Of a stretch of DNA of 64,000 bases, positions 46,015-55,817 are shown piece after piece. The first letter of the stretch is position 1. The number at the start of each line of letters is the position of its first letter. The stretch covers positions 35,752-99,751 of the forward strand of contig JACQDB010000081.1 of assembly GCA_016201275.1 (NCBI GenBank). The letters run 5' to 3'. Under the pieces are notes generated by a model. The model did no database searches. It had not been told where the DNA came from and saw only the letters and a list, made by a program, of their open reading frames with translations. Position numbers and translations under genes: made by a program. Source of the stretch: Acidobacteriota bacterium (lineage in GTDB: Bacteria > Acidobacteriota > Blastocatellia > UBA7656).

Positions 46015-46695
46015 ATGATTGAAAATAATCTGGATACGAATCTCTTTAAGGCGCAGATGCGGGACTCGTTGGTGAACGAGACCAAACATTCCAGCGCCAT
46101 CAAAATCGCCAAGCACAAAAATGTGTACGTGGTCGGCGATGAAATCGAAACGGTGTTCTTTATCGAAAGCGGCGAGGTGAAATTGGTGATGCTCTCTTCG
46201 GAAGGCAAAGAATGCACCTTGGCGATTCACTCGGCGGGAGATATTTTCGGCGAGTTGTGCTTGTCCGGCTTAACCGGTCGGCAAGAGACCGCTACGGCTA
46301 TGGAAGATTGCATCTTAAAACGCATTCCTTGTGGGAAATTCATCGAGCGGTTAAGCCGCGACGCTCTATTAATTGGCTTCGTGAAGTACCTGACCGTGCG
46401 GATTGCCGATCAACAAATGGTCATCGCCAATCTGGTCACCGTAGATAGCGAACAGCGGTTGGGCAAAACGCTGTTGCAACTGGCGCGCAAACTCGGCAAG
46501 AAAGACCCGCGCAGCATCCGCATTGAGTTGCGAATTTCACACGAAGAGCTGGCCTCTATGGTTGGCACGACCCGACCGCGAATCAGTATGTTTATGCAGC
46601 GCTTTCGCAATCTCGGCCTGATCGAGATGAGCGCCGAACATCATTTGATTATCAAAGAAAATAAACTGACGATGTATCTGGCTTCCATCGCCTAA
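46015..46695 (+). CDS. Crp/Fnr-family transcription regulator
   Basis: 226 residues from ATG 46015 (AAAGGAAG upstream). The cyclic-nucleotide-binding fold is clear (NVYVVGDEIETVFFIESGEVKLVMLSSEGKECTLAIHSAGDIFGELCLSG), followed by the dimer helix and a winged helix (RISHEELASMVGTTRPRISMFMQRFRNLGLIE). No Fnr-type Cys cluster is seen, so it is not an obvious iron-sulphur sensor. It is followed by two receiver genes on the same strand. Confidence 0.92.
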   Translation: MIENNLDTNLFKAQMRDSLVNETKHSSAIKIAKHKNVYVVGDEIETVFFIESGEVKLVMLSSEGKECTLAIHSAGDIFGELCLSGLTGRQETATAMEDCILKRIPCGKFIERLSRDALLIGFVKYLTVRIADQQMVIANLVTVDSEQRLGKTLLQLARKLGKKDPRSIRIELRISHEELASMVGTTRPRISMFMQRFRNLGLIEMSAEHHLIIKENKLTMYLASIA

Positions 46696-46943
46696 CCCGC
46701 CATACGCACCGCTTGCCGAGCGCAAATTTATTTTCCCCGCGTTCAAAAGTGAACTGCAATCCATACGCGAAAAGAGTATAGTCATCTCATTAAAACTATT
46801 CTCTTGCAAAAGTGACCGAAAGTTTTTGAGGTCATTGCTTCTGAGGAAGCAATTGTTTCGATACAGCTTTTGCAAGAGAGCTTTTCCCAGATGCGAAAGC
46901 TCTGGAACCGTTTGCATAAAGCAGTAACATTGTGGAGGAAAAG

Positions 46944-47417
46944 ATGAAAGCTAAGACTACAGAAGCAACACCACCCGGACGCATACTCTATGTCGAAGAC
47001 CATCAAGATTCGCGTGAGATGCTGACCTTGATCCTCGAAACCGCCGGCTACGAGGTAAGCACCGCCGATTCGCTGGCCGATGGCGTCCGGTTAGCCGATG
47101 GTGAGCTTTTTGATCTGTATATTTTGGACAGCCGTTACGACGATGGCAGTGGCCTTGACCTGTGCCGCCAGATCCGCGCCCGTGATCCGCTCACGCCCAT
47201 TATTTTCTACTCAGGGTTAGCTTATCCTGCTGACATCGCCGCCGGAATAGCAGCGGGGGCGCAACATTACTTGACCAAGCCGCTCGGCATCTTGACCATG
47301 AACCAAACCATTGCCAAGTTGTTTGCCAATCCGGCAACCGCGCTAGTTCAGGTTGCCAGCAGACAATTTTTTGAAAACGAAACACCGATCACCTCCGGTT
47401 TTGTTTACCCTGCCTGA
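46944..47417 (+). CDS. Single-domain response regulator
   Basis: 157 residues from ATG 46944 with GGAGGAAAAG upstream. Receiver features are complete: acidic pair in LYVEDHQD, phosphoacceptor D62 (LYILDSRYDDGSG), Ser in FYSGLAY and Lys in YLTKPLG. No output domain. It is sister to the gene at 47573 (shared LETAGYEVSTADSLADG / LGEAGYAVSTASSIADG). Confidence 0.9.
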   Translation: MKAKTTEATPPGRILYVEDHQDSREMLTLILETAGYEVSTADSLADGVRLADGELFDLYILDSRYDDGSGLDLCRQIRARDPLTPIIFYSGLAYPADIAAGIAAGAQHYLTKPLGILTMNQTIAKLFANPATALVQVASRQFFENETPITSGFVYPA

Positions 47418-47572
47418 CGAAAACACGCTGCATCTTCACAACAAAAACCCTCTGACGGTTCAATATTGAACAGAAATTAATTCACAAAGGCGTTAAAGTT
47501 ATTCGCTTTTGAAGAACCCTTGCGCCCCCAAAACAGGTTTGCGTCAGAATTGACGATACGGAGGTTAAGGTG

Positions 47573-47998
47573 ATGAACACACATTCAAATGCTCAAGGCG
47601 TAGCCGCGAAAAAGATACTCTGCATTGATCCGCATATCGTGTGTCGCGAAATGCTGCGTCAATTGCTCGGCGAGGCGGGCTATGCGGTCAGCACGGCATC
47701 CTCTATCGCTGACGGTTTGGATTTCGTCAAACGCGAAATTTTTGATTTGATTATTTTAGAAACCGAATATACGAACGGCAGCAGCGCAGAACTCTATGAA
47801 TGGATTCGCAATCAAAGTTCCGACATTCCGATCATCTTTTTTTCCAGTGCAGGATACGACCCGAATTTCAGCCTGCTCGTACCGGCGGGTGCCCAAAAGT
47901 ATCTCACCAAACCGGATGGCATCTTCATCATTGAACGCACCATTGCCGAGTTACTGACCGCCCGCCAACAGCACTGGAATCTGGCCACCAGTCGATAA
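47573..47998 (+). CDS. Receiver-domain paralogue with Glu at the phosphoacceptor site
   Basis: 141 residues; GGAGG precedes GTG 47570 / ATG 47573. It aligns with the 46944 protein over its length, but the phosphoacceptor Asp is Glu (E63, LIILETEYTNGSS) and the acidic pair is reduced to D-P (CIDPH). The Lys (YLTKPDG) and Ser (FFSSAGY) remain. It therefore probably cannot be phosphorylated in the usual way and may behave as a permanently on or decoy receiver (inference). Confidence 0.85.
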   Translation: MNTHSNAQGVAAKKILCIDPHIVCREMLRQLLGEAGYAVSTASSIADGLDFVKREIFDLIILETEYTNGSSAELYEWIRNQSSDIPIIFFSSAGYDPNFSLLVPAGAQKYLTKPDGIFIIERTIAELLTARQQHWNLATSR

Positions 47999-48401
47999 CC
48001 AAAACTCTTCGGCGCTTTCCAATAAAATTCACCGCCGCAATGGCCTCGCCGTTTAGGATTGTGGAAGAAATAATCTGCAAAACTTGAGTGATTTTCCAAT
48101 GCCTTGTACGGGCAACCCTGCGGTGTTTTCCATTGGTGTTTTAATCTTATGGTGCGGTTGGAGCGCTCACGAAGTGAGCGCAAGCATAAAGCCCAGTGCG
48201 TCAGCGCTGGGCTTTATGCTGTCACCCGCGTGGCGGGTTGTCACCACCCGCCCTGACTTTAGGACACTACCTGTTTTCCAGTCTTGCCACTGAACTATTG
48301 ACCGATGGTTTATACTGGCAATGTGTCTTCCTGCAATGCACAGGAGGCTGTCCCGTATGTCCTCACGTTAAGAACTTTTGTTTGTCTTCAGGAAATCGTT
48401 A
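47999..48401. other. 400-base gap with half element and hairpins
   Basis: It contains the truncated 115-bp-type element (48053-48126), then GCGCTCAC/GTGAGCGC (48163-48181) and a long stem AGCATAAAGCCCAG (48183-48196) with its complement (48207-48220). The latter may terminate the receiver transcript. Confidence 0.5.
48053..48126. mobile_element. Truncated copy of the 115-bp inverted-repeat element
   Basis: It begins TTAGGATTGTGGAAGAAATA, then CTGCAAAACTTGAGTGATTTTCC and TGTACGGGCAACCCTGCGGTG, matching the minus strand of 30402-30516. The right half is missing, so the outer end has no partner. Confidence 0.65.
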
Positions 48402-49013
48402 ATGGCCTCTCCATTTGTGAAAAAACTCCCGCTCCTCCTGCTCGTTTTGTCTTTAGCCCTGAGCCTTGAAGCCTTCGGCGCAGACCGGGCGAAAGCCAAA
48501 ACGACAACTTGTACAGGCTGCCTGCAAAGAAAGTCTGGCAAGAAAGCGCCCTGTCATCCGGCCAATTATGTTGACCCCAAAATCAAAGGCAAATACACTG
48601 CCGCGCTACGCGATATGAAGCGCTTTGGAGTCGAGCCGAAAATCACTAGCGCCTGGCGCTCCACCGATAAACAGGCGGCTTTATATCGTTGCTCGAACAG
48701 TCAAAAATGTCGCAGCCGCAATCCCGGTTTGTATTACGCCAAACCGCCCGGCACTTCGGCGCACGAAGCCGGTTTGGCGGTGGACATCTCCGGCGTCGCT
48801 GCCGGGCCGCGTGGCGCGAAACGCATCACGCCTAAAGGTCATAAAATTATTCGCATCATGGAAAAGAACGGCTTTGCCTGGCGCTACGGGTTGAAAGACC
48901 CTGCCCATTTTGAAGCTAACCCGAAAGCCGCTGGCTATCGCAATCTGCATCAGGCAATCAAAAAAACGCAGACCAAATGCTCGGTCAACTTGAGCGCCAA
49001 AGCCAAACGCTAA
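48402..49013 (+). CDS. Peptidase M15 family D-Ala-D-Ala carboxypeptidase-like protein
   Basis: 203 residues from ATG 48402 (CAGGAAAT upstream). The signal peptide ends near AFGADR. The zinc-site pattern of VanY/DacB-type peptidases is complete: SAWRSTDKQAALY, GTSAHEAGLAVDIS (H121, D128) and GLKDPAHFE (H169). It would trim peptidoglycan side chains in the periplasm. Several Cys at the N-terminus (CTGCLQRKSGKKAPCH) may form disulphides. Confidence 0.88.
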   Translation: MASPFVKKLPLLLLVLSLALSLEAFGADRAKAKTTTCTGCLQRKSGKKAPCHPANYVDPKIKGKYTAALRDMKRFGVEPKITSAWRSTDKQAALYRCSNSQKCRSRNPGLYYAKPPGTSAHEAGLAVDISGVAAGPRGAKRITPKGHKIIRIMEKNGFAWRYGLKDPAHFEANPKAAGYRNLHQAIKKTQTKCSVNLSAKAKR

Positions 49014-49121
49014 GGGCTTGAAGCGTGCATCTCGATGGTCGGCGGTTGATGACCAACCCGTTTGCCGAACGACTGCAATGGCGCGCTGAGTCAACCGCTT
49101 TTGCCACACCGCACCCCAAGG

Positions 49122-49276
49122 CCACGAAGTACACGAAGGCCACGAAGCATACGAAGTACACGAAGGCCACGAAGCATACGAAGTACACGAAGGCCACGAA
49201 GCATACGAAGTACACGAAGGCCACGAAGCATACGAAGTTTGATAAAGCTTCTTCGTGTGCTTCGTGGCCTTCGTGT
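49122..49276. repeat. 27-bp tandem array with closing hairpin (CCACGAAGG family)
   Basis: The unit CCACGAAGCATACGAAGTAC + ACGAAGG is present three full times (49140-49220) with partial units on both sides, themselves made of 9-base ACGAAG blocks. CTTCTTCGTGTGCTTCGTGG and CCTTCGTG (to 49276) is complementary, giving a long imperfect hairpin. The same motif forms the hairpin at 27677-27746. Open frames through it (TKYTKATKH repeats) have no coding character. Confidence 0.75.
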
Positions 49277-49314
49277 TTGGAAAAACCGGGGCACTCCACC
49301 TATGCTTTTAACTT

Positions 49315-51033
49315 CTACGGACAGGCACAAGAGTTGTCATCAATATTGCGGTCTTTCATTTTGGCTTTGAGATTCGGCGCATAGGTGCGAATCGAAAATT
49401 GCGCTTTGCGTTTTTCGAGATTGACGCTGACACTCAGCAAACGATTCGCCGATTCATCGGTCAACGAAAACGCGGCAGCAGTTTTGTTGACCACGCCGGT
49501 TCCGGCCAGCCAGCTATCGTTGCAGCGCGTCAACAAATAGTCGCCAGTGGTGGAATTGATGTGCAGATAATTTTTACTGGCGTCATCTTGCAGGCATAAA
49601 TCATAAAGCGTGCCGCTCTGGCTGTCGCCGCTTAGATAACGCACGACGGCGAAATCAAAATTCCCTTCACGATTGGTGGCCGCACCAACGGCAATCAACT
49701 TGCCATCGCTTTGCAGGGCGGCGGCAAACAGTTGATCGGCACTGCCGGAAAAATCGGTAGTCGTAGTGCCGCCGCTGGTAAAAGTTTCATCGAGCGCGCC
49801 ACTGGGGTGATAACGCGCTACGGTAAAGTCGCCGAGATTTGCCGAGGAATTTCCGGCGACCAGTATCTTGCCGTTGCTCTGCATTTTCACTGACCGAATC
49901 GCCCCCGATATATTGGTGACGACCTGCCCACTACTACCAAATGTTGTATCTGCATTGCCCGCGTCATCGAAGCGCCGTAGGGCGCAACGACTGATGCCAT
50001 TGAGGGTCGCGTACCCGCCCAAAAGGATTTTGCCATCGGCCTGCACGGTCATCGCTGTCTCTTTGCTGGCATTGCCCGAACCTTGTCGCAAAGCGTTCAC
50101 GGTCAGTTGTCCGCCTTGCCCGAAACTGAGGTCCGGGCGGCCATCGCTGTGGTAGCGGCTGATGCCGTAATCGAAAGTCAAATGATGCACTCTGCCCGCG
50201 ACGAGAATTTTGCCATCGCTTTGAATGAAGACTTCGCCTGCCGAATCGTTCGGCTCTGCCGCAGTGGAACTGGCGAAGTTGGTGAACACCTTGCCGCCTG
50301 TGCCAAACGAATTGTCAAGGCTGCCATCGGTGTTGTAACGAACCGTGGTGAAATCCATAGACTGCGCCGGATTGAAAAACGCGGTTCCGCTGGCAACGAT
50401 TTTGCCGTCGTTTTGAAGGGCTATGGCGTTGATGCTTTCGCGGTAATAAATATTAAAGCTCGTGGGATTGGCATGATTGGTGACGACTTTGCCATGGTTG
50501 CCAAACGAGGGGTCGAGCGCGCCGTCCGTTTGATAACGCGCCAACGCGAAAGCGTAATCGGTATTGTCGTCGCTGCCGATAAAACTGGTGAAGCCAGCGG
50601 CAATGATTTTGCCGTCGCTTTGAATTGCCACCGCTTTTGCCTGGTCTTGATGAGTGGCGTCAAAATCGGTGACGACTTTGCCGCCGTTGCCAAAGCTGGC
50701 GTCGAGCGTGCCGTCGGGATTGTAGCGCGCCAAAGCGAAATCGGAGCGCGTCTGCGGATTGGCAAGCGGCGCAGTGTATCCAGCGACGACGATCTTGCCA
50801 TCGCTTTGCAGCGCGACCGCCGTGGCGACTTCGCTTTGCGCGAATAAATCGGTCATCACTTTGCCGCCGTTGCCAAACGTCGTGTCTAAATCGCCAGCCG
50901 CCGCTTGCGTGATGACGGATGGATGAAATGCCGATAATGCCAGCAGTAGTAAGGTCAAGCCAATCACGATGATTCGCCGACGCACTAGCTGGCTTCGAGC
51001 AGGCAGCAGTGTAAGGGCATAGGTACTTCGCAT
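49315..51033 (-). CDS. Secreted delta-60 repeat protein
   Basis: 572 residues. An N-terminal signal segment (RIIVIGLTLLLLALSAFHPSV) is followed by about eight delta-60 repeats (TIGR02608 pattern: GxxDxxFGxxGKVxT, then AVALQSDGKIVVAG, ARYxxDGxLD). These form a beta-propeller-like array. The last 110 residues (LYDLCLQDDASKNYLHINSTTGDYLLTRC) are a distinct domain with Cys. Function is unknown; such proteins are usually extracellular. Confidence 0.85.
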   Translation of the reverse strand: MRSTYALTLLPARSQLVRRRIIVIGLTLLLLALSAFHPSVITQAAAGDLDTTFGNGGKVMTDLFAQSEVATAVALQSDGKIVVAGYTAPLANPQTRSDFALARYNPDGTLDASFGNGGKVVTDFDATHQDQAKAVAIQSDGKIIAAGFTSFIGSDDNTDYAFALARYQTDGALDPSFGNHGKVVTNHANPTSFNIYYRESINAIALQNDGKIVASGTAFFNPAQSMDFTTVRYNTDGSLDNSFGTGGKVFTNFASSTAAEPNDSAGEVFIQSDGKILVAGRVHHLTFDYGISRYHSDGRPDLSFGQGGQLTVNALRQGSGNASKETAMTVQADGKILLGGYATLNGISRCALRRFDDAGNADTTFGSSGQVVTNISGAIRSVKMQSNGKILVAGNSSANLGDFTVARYHPSGALDETFTSGGTTTTDFSGSADQLFAAALQSDGKLIAVGAATNREGNFDFAVVRYLSGDSQSGTLYDLCLQDDASKNYLHINSTTGDYLLTRCNDSWLAGTGVVNKTAAAFSLTDESANRLLSVSVNLEKRKAQFSIRTYAPNLKAKMKDRNIDDNSCACP

Positions 51034-51494
51034 GATGTGAGGATTCCTTCTTCAGGTTTTCCTTCTTCAACAAAAGAAAACCTTATGCCTGCCAAATGCG
51101 GGGACTACCGGGAAACGGGAGGCGCTCCTATAGTAATTTAATTTTTTGGCGATTGCCACTACCTGAACAGGTAAATCGAGAAGGCGGGTCGGGTTGCCAA
51201 AGTGCTGCGGGTAAAGATGGGTCTCGGACTTGGTGTTTTCTTAGCGGCTGGGCGGCTTGGTGCGCGATAGCCGATGGGTGAACTCAACAACGCATTTCGC
51301 GCCCAGCCGCGCCCAGCTTGCTTTTTTACAGCGCCGCATCAATTGTGAACGAGGACTGGGAAAGGCTGGAGCGACAGGCAAAATCATTTATGAGTTGAGA
51401 GCAGATCAAAGACTTCCGCCTTCGCGGTCACAGGCCGCTTCGCAACAGGCATTCAGCCAAAGCCTTGGCAATCGGCTTTGGCAACCTGGCAATT
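51034..51494. other. 460-base gap with dispersed repeat
   Basis: No gene recognised. A degenerate copy of the 7153-7216 repeat lies at 51204-51269 (GCTGCGGGTAAAGATGGGTC, then ACTTGGTGTTTTCTTAGCGGC). Confidence 0.5.
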
Positions 51495-52883
51495 TCAAAA
51501 CGGCAAGGACACTTTATCGAGTTCGCGTCCGCTGTCGTCAACGCAGACGATGGATTGCGGCGGCGCGGTCACCTTTACACTGTTGCCGAAAAAGGTGATG
51601 CGTTTGCTCACCGCTTGCGCTTTCTCATTCAAGAGCGTGATTACCAACGCGCCGGTCGGTGATTTCACCGCCCAGTAGCGTTGCTTGCCATCTTCTTGGT
51701 AAAACACCACCTCGCCATTCCACGCCACTTTGGAATACAAGGCATAGACACGCCCGGCGGGCGTCAAATGCCAGCCCTGCGTTTTGTCTTCGTCTTTGAG
51801 TTTCGCATCGCGTCCGCCGATGACGGTCGAGACCTGTTTGCGGTTCGTCCAATAAAGAATCGAATGATAAGGAACGGCGTGAACGTAAAGCGCTTCGAGG
51901 TCCGCCACGTTCATCAACTCGGCGAGCTTGCGAGCGAATTCCAGCCCGTATTTATTGGTCAAATGCGGATTGCCTTCCAGGGACAGGCGAATATTAAACT
52001 CGGTCACCAAGTAGCGCATCTGTGGCGCGAAGGGGCGGACGATGCGATTGAAATAGTCAACGCTTTTGGCGCGCACGCCGCCCGCATACAGATGCAGGAC
52101 GCCGTAAATATCGGTGCGGCTTTTCAAGTCAATACGCAACGACAAGGCGCGCATCATGCGCGTGTTCCATTCGGTGTCGGAGAGTTTCGTCGGCGTGTTG
52201 CGCGAATCGCCCACCGTCAACGGCAGGGCGAACTTCACCCTCATAGGCGTCAGGCGTTCGATCACATCGGCGGCGCGTGCAGCATACTCTTCGGGTTGCC
52301 AGGGGCGATGATTCAGCCACGGTTCATTGGATAATTCGACGGCGATAAGTTTCGCACGCATTCCATCAGCGGCGAATTTGCCGATGACTTCGGCGGCGGT
52401 GTCTGCGCCTTCTTCGACATTGATGCCGACGACGGTGGTGAGATCATGGGCAGCAATAAAGTTTGCATAATCGCTGAACGGAAACCACGGATATTCGTTG
52501 GTGGTTTTGTTTTCGGCTTTCAATGCAGCGCTCGCCTGCACACCGCGTGGGCTGTAGATAGCCGCAAAATTCAGGCGTAGCGAACGCACTCCGGCGTTTT
52601 GCAAAGCCTGATAAAAAGCCGCGCCCATCGCCTGATTCTGCCAGGCTTCGATGACGACGTGCGGCCCGTCCGCCCACACTAAATCGCTCCCCAGAAACGG
52701 CGCTCGATGAGTCGTTGCCACAGGCGGCGCGGGCCTCGCCGCGTCATGTTTTTTGGCCTCCACCGATTGCGTATCCGCAAGCGCATAGCGATGTTCTGCG
52801 CGCAGGATTCCCGTCAACAACAGCAGCAACAGCGCGCCCATAATTAGGAGAGATTGAGAAGTTGGAATTTTTGTTCGCATCAT
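51495..52883 (-). CDS. Putative clan GH-A glycoside hydrolase (membrane-anchored or secreted)
   Basis: 462 residues from ATG 52883; the frame is open to ATG 52934 and neither start has a good ribosome site. A hydrophobic export segment (SLLIMGALLLLLLTGIL) is followed by a TIM-barrel-like sequence: VRSLRLNFAAIYSP, VVGINVEEGAD, AVELSNEPWLNHR with the putative acid/base Glu after Asn, and MRYLVTEFNIRLS with a putative nucleophile Glu. A C-terminal beta domain follows. The pattern fits GH-A enzymes such as arabinofuranosidases or GH79-like proteins; the exact family and substrate are unknown. Confidence 0.7.
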   Translation of the reverse strand: MMRTKIPTSQSLLIMGALLLLLLTGILRAEHRYALADTQSVEAKKHDAARPAPPVATTHRAPFLGSDLVWADGPHVVIEAWQNQAMGAAFYQALQNAGVRSLRLNFAAIYSPRGVQASAALKAENKTTNEYPWFPFSDYANFIAAHDLTTVVGINVEEGADTAAEVIGKFAADGMRAKLIAVELSNEPWLNHRPWQPEEYAARAADVIERLTPMRVKFALPLTVGDSRNTPTKLSDTEWNTRMMRALSLRIDLKSRTDIYGVLHLYAGGVRAKSVDYFNRIVRPFAPQMRYLVTEFNIRLSLEGNPHLTNKYGLEFARKLAELMNVADLEALYVHAVPYHSILYWTNRKQVSTVIGGRDAKLKDEDKTQGWHLTPAGRVYALYSKVAWNGEVVFYQEDGKQRYWAVKSPTGALVITLLNEKAQAVSKRITFFGNSVKVTAPPQSIVCVDDSGRELDKVSLPF

Positions 52884-53218
52884 TTGAACTCTGCGGGTTT
52901 GGATGTGAAGGAAGCTCGATAGGTTGATAGTCATAACGGCGCAGAAAATATTTCACCCTGCACCAAAGCGCCTGCACGCGACACCGCAATTCGCCAATCG
53001 TCGCCGCTTCGTTAAAGGCCGCAAGGACCACGAATTTTTTTCAGGCAGTTTCAAGCTCTTAACCTTTGTCTGTCGAACGGCTCTTGAAAGCTCTACATTG
53101 TAAACATCCACGGGCGAGAAGTCACAGCGAAGAGGGATGAATGAAGCGCTGATGGATTTCGGCTAGGTGGTTTGAACTGCGACGAGCATCAATAGTATGC
53201 TTGGTAACTTGACTTCGT

Positions 53219-54691
53219 ATGCTGCAGCAATCGGCACAGCGCGCAAAATTTTTGATGTGGCTTGTCGTAGCCGCTCTCTTGATCGCCGGTTTCCTACGCT
53301 TTCTACAACAACCGACCTTCTGGCTTGATGAAGCCTTCATCGCCGTATCGCTGAAAAACCCAACGCTTCAAACTATCTTTGCGCGACTGGAATACGGGCA
53401 ATATTTTCCGCGCCTCTATTTACTGATGCTCGCCGCCGTGCGTGAAATATTTGGCTATCGTATAGGTGTGCTGCGGCTGTTGCCCTTTCTCTTTTTTGTG
53501 ATCGGGACGTGGCTGTGGGCAAAGCTCTTATGGAAACGTGCGGAGGGCGTTTTCGTTGTCGGTTTGGTGAGCGCGGCATTGCTGCTGGGCGCAACCTACT
53601 GGCTCGATCAGGCGGTTCAACTCAAGCAATATACCTTTGATGTGACGCTCGCCGTGCTGCCGTTTCTGCTTGGCGATGAGTTTTACGAAACTGCATTCGC
53701 CGAAGGGAAAAACCAAAAACGACTGCTGCTGTTGGCCTTGCCGTGCGCCCTGTCTTATACCTATCCGCTGAGTCTGGGGGCGCGCTTTGCCGGTTGGTAT
53801 TTGCAACGCGGACGACGCAGCGGTTGGCGACTACGCCCTTCGGCATTTTTTCGGTTCGCAGCAGCAATGGCGCTGGCGCTGGTGGCCATCTATGTGACCG
53901 ACCTTCGATTCAACTTTCAGGATCGCACCGCCTATCTGGCCTACTGGAATGATTGCCTGCTGCAAGCACAGTTGCAACAGGGCGTAGGCAAAACGGCGCG
54001 CCTGTTGAGCAAGTTTTTATGGAGATGGCATGGACGTATGCCGTTAGTTACGGCGGTCCTCGTGCCGCTGCAAATCATCGGCGTGTACGGCGTCATCAAA
54101 CGCTGGAAAGCGACAGACGCCAATGCTGAAGAGAAGCGCTGGGGTTCGCGTTCGGTAGGCTCGCTGGTCTTATTAATCGGCGTCATGGCGGCAAGCGCCT
54201 TGCTCAACTATCCGATTTGCGCCGGACGTGTGCTGTTGTTCACGCAGGTGCATATACAGTTACTGACGCTGGAAGGAGCGTTGTTTTTATGGGCGCTGAT
54301 AAAAAGTCAGAAGGCGCGAGCTATCGTGTTTGCGTTGCTCATAGGCATTCTCCTGTTTCATGCGGGCAGAGAGTATCTGCGCTTTGTGCGCGCCGAGCCT
54401 GCCGAAAATCTCAAACCGGTTTTGCCTTTAATCGAGGCTGCGGTGAGCGACACAATATGGGTACACCCTTGCTCGGTCGCTCAGGTGCGCGCTTTGCCTG
54501 ACGCGCTGCCTGCGCCTGTAGTCATGCTGGATGGCAAAATCCCCGCCAGCGGCACCACGGTCTGGATACTGTGGACACATCTGGGCGATAAACATTGCCA
54601 ACAAGCTTTGGCCGAGATCAAACAAAAATCTCGCCGCTGGCAAGTGCTTCACGAAGGCGACGGGCAAGGGCTGGCGCTGGCAGAATTTTGA
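53219..54691 (+). CDS. GT39/ArnT-like membrane glycosyltransferase
   Basis: 490 residues with about ten or more membrane helices. After the first helix comes FWLDEAFIAVSL, the acidic motif (D37-E38) found in the first periplasmic loop of protein-mannosyl and ArnT-type transferases. Other marks are YFPRLYLLMLAAV and VLRLLPFLFFVIG. These enzymes use polyprenyl-phosphate sugars on the outer face of the membrane. The C-terminal 90 residues are a small soluble domain (VWILWTHLGDKHCQQALAEI). Acceptor unknown. Confidence 0.85.
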   Translation: MLQQSAQRAKFLMWLVVAALLIAGFLRFLQQPTFWLDEAFIAVSLKNPTLQTIFARLEYGQYFPRLYLLMLAAVREIFGYRIGVLRLLPFLFFVIGTWLWAKLLWKRAEGVFVVGLVSAALLLGATYWLDQAVQLKQYTFDVTLAVLPFLLGDEFYETAFAEGKNQKRLLLLALPCALSYTYPLSLGARFAGWYLQRGRRSGWRLRPSAFFRFAAAMALALVAIYVTDLRFNFQDRTAYLAYWNDCLLQAQLQQGVGKTARLLSKFLWRWHGRMPLVTAVLVPLQIIGVYGVIKRWKATDANAEEKRWGSRSVGSLVLLIGVMAASALLNYPICAGRVLLFTQVHIQLLTLEGALFLWALIKSQKARAIVFALLIGILLFHAGREYLRFVRAEPAENLKPVLPLIEAAVSDTIWVHPCSVAQVRALPDALPAPVVMLDGKIPASGTTVWILWTHLGDKHCQQALAEIKQKSRRWQVLHEGDGQGLALAEF

Positions 54692-54845
54692 CCACGGCGC
54701 TTGAGGGCTCCGGCCAAGCGACAGCATAAGCCAGCGCACAAGGCATGGGCGCGCAGGCTTACCGCAGGAGAAATCGGCCAGGACGAATTGGCAGGCAGAC
54801 CTGACGCGCTCACCCGATGGCGAGACGTGCCTACCAATCGCTTTG

Positions 54846-55133
54846 TCAGTGATGTTGCCGATAGGCCAGAAAATCCTGTAGGACTTCTTCACAGGTGAAA
54901 TATTCACCAGGAGGCGCTGCCAGTAGGTGCAGAAATAAATCTTGTGTTAAGGTTTCGTAGTCGCCAGTAGAAAGCGCTTGGGATTGGACGAAGGCGTGGA
55001 GTTGCTTCCATAACGCATTCGCATCCTCCAGGATAAACAAAGTTTGTAAGTCTGACTTGCTTCCCTGATGAGGGGGAGTGCAAAGGCTAGAGCTTACGCA
55101 TCGGGCAACAACTTCAGGGGCTTCAGTTGCCAT
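54846..55133 (-). CDS. Small protein of unknown function
   Basis: 95 residues with AGGAG before the ATG, which supports it as real. The C-terminal half is helical and acidic (LWKQLHAFVQSQALSTGDYETLTQDLFLHLL, then FTCEEVLQDFLAYRQ). No motif recognised. Confidence 0.6.
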   Translation of the reverse strand: MATEAPEVVARCVSSSLCTPPHQGSKSDLQTLFILEDANALWKQLHAFVQSQALSTGDYETLTQDLFLHLLAAPPGEYFTCEEVLQDFLAYRQHH

Positions 55134-55326
55134 ATCGTTACTCCTATTTTTTGATTCAATATGTACTACAGAGGTTCAGGAAAGCAGTTTTCCGTTGACC
55201 CTTCTTGTTCTATTTATGTTCTCGAGGCGTACCAAGAATAGAGGAAGCGCAGGATTTATTCAAGCATCAAGGAAGTTCACAGGCATTTTTCATTTATAGA
55301 AAATAACCCCGAAAGCGTGTGGCAAA

Positions 55327-55683
55327 GTGGTGAGGCAGGAAGGCAGCGAGACCAAGCAAAGAGAGGGTAAAGCGGTGCGCGAACGACGACGAGCGGTACG
55401 ACGACATTTGCAATGGCAGGCAACCATCGAAGGCAGTGACCCAACGGGGGCGCAGTTCGGCGAACAAGGGGTCATTGAAAATCTCAGTTCAACGGGAGCC
55501 TTTCTTTATATGAGCCGCGAAGTGGCTATCGGCAGCCGCCTCGATTTAGCCATACGATTACCATTTGAAAAAGAGAACTGGATGAAATATTCCGCCGAGG
55601 TCGTGCGCGTCGAAGCCGCCACCCAGAAGATCGGCATCGGCATACGCTTTGACGATCTGCGCCCGACCTTTATCAGCGGCTGA
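55327..55683 (+). CDS. PilZ domain protein
   Basis: 118 residues with GTG start (55327 or 55330). The c-di-GMP-binding marks are RRRAVRR (RxxxR) and ENLSSTGAFL (N/DxSxxG) about 30 residues later, followed by the PilZ beta barrel (GSRLDLAIRLP, SAEVVRVE, GIGIRFDDL). It would respond to c-di-GMP. The partner it controls is not evident from its neighbours. Confidence 0.88.
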   Translation: MVRQEGSETKQREGKAVRERRRAVRRHLQWQATIEGSDPTGAQFGEQGVIENLSSTGAFLYMSREVAIGSRLDLAIRLPFEKENWMKYSAEVVRVEAATQKIGIGIRFDDLRPTFISG

Positions 55684-55817
55684 GGCGACACGACATTTTG
55701 TGACGAGAAGCGCTCGACTCGGTAGAGGCCGGCATCTGGTGATTTTTCATTGCGCCTGGTGATTCCATCGCGCCGGATGGCGGACGCTGTGGCGCACTCA
55801 ACCGCAAGGGCGCAACT

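Noticed and set aside
48985..49384. Proteins with repeated KATKHTKYT or FVCFVAFVY
   Set aside because: They are translations of the 27-bp tandem DNA repeat on either strand.
49315..51033. FG-GAP or adhesin protein
   Set aside because: The repeats follow the delta-60 pattern (GKVxTD ... QSDGKIVVAG) rather than FG-GAP or VCBS.
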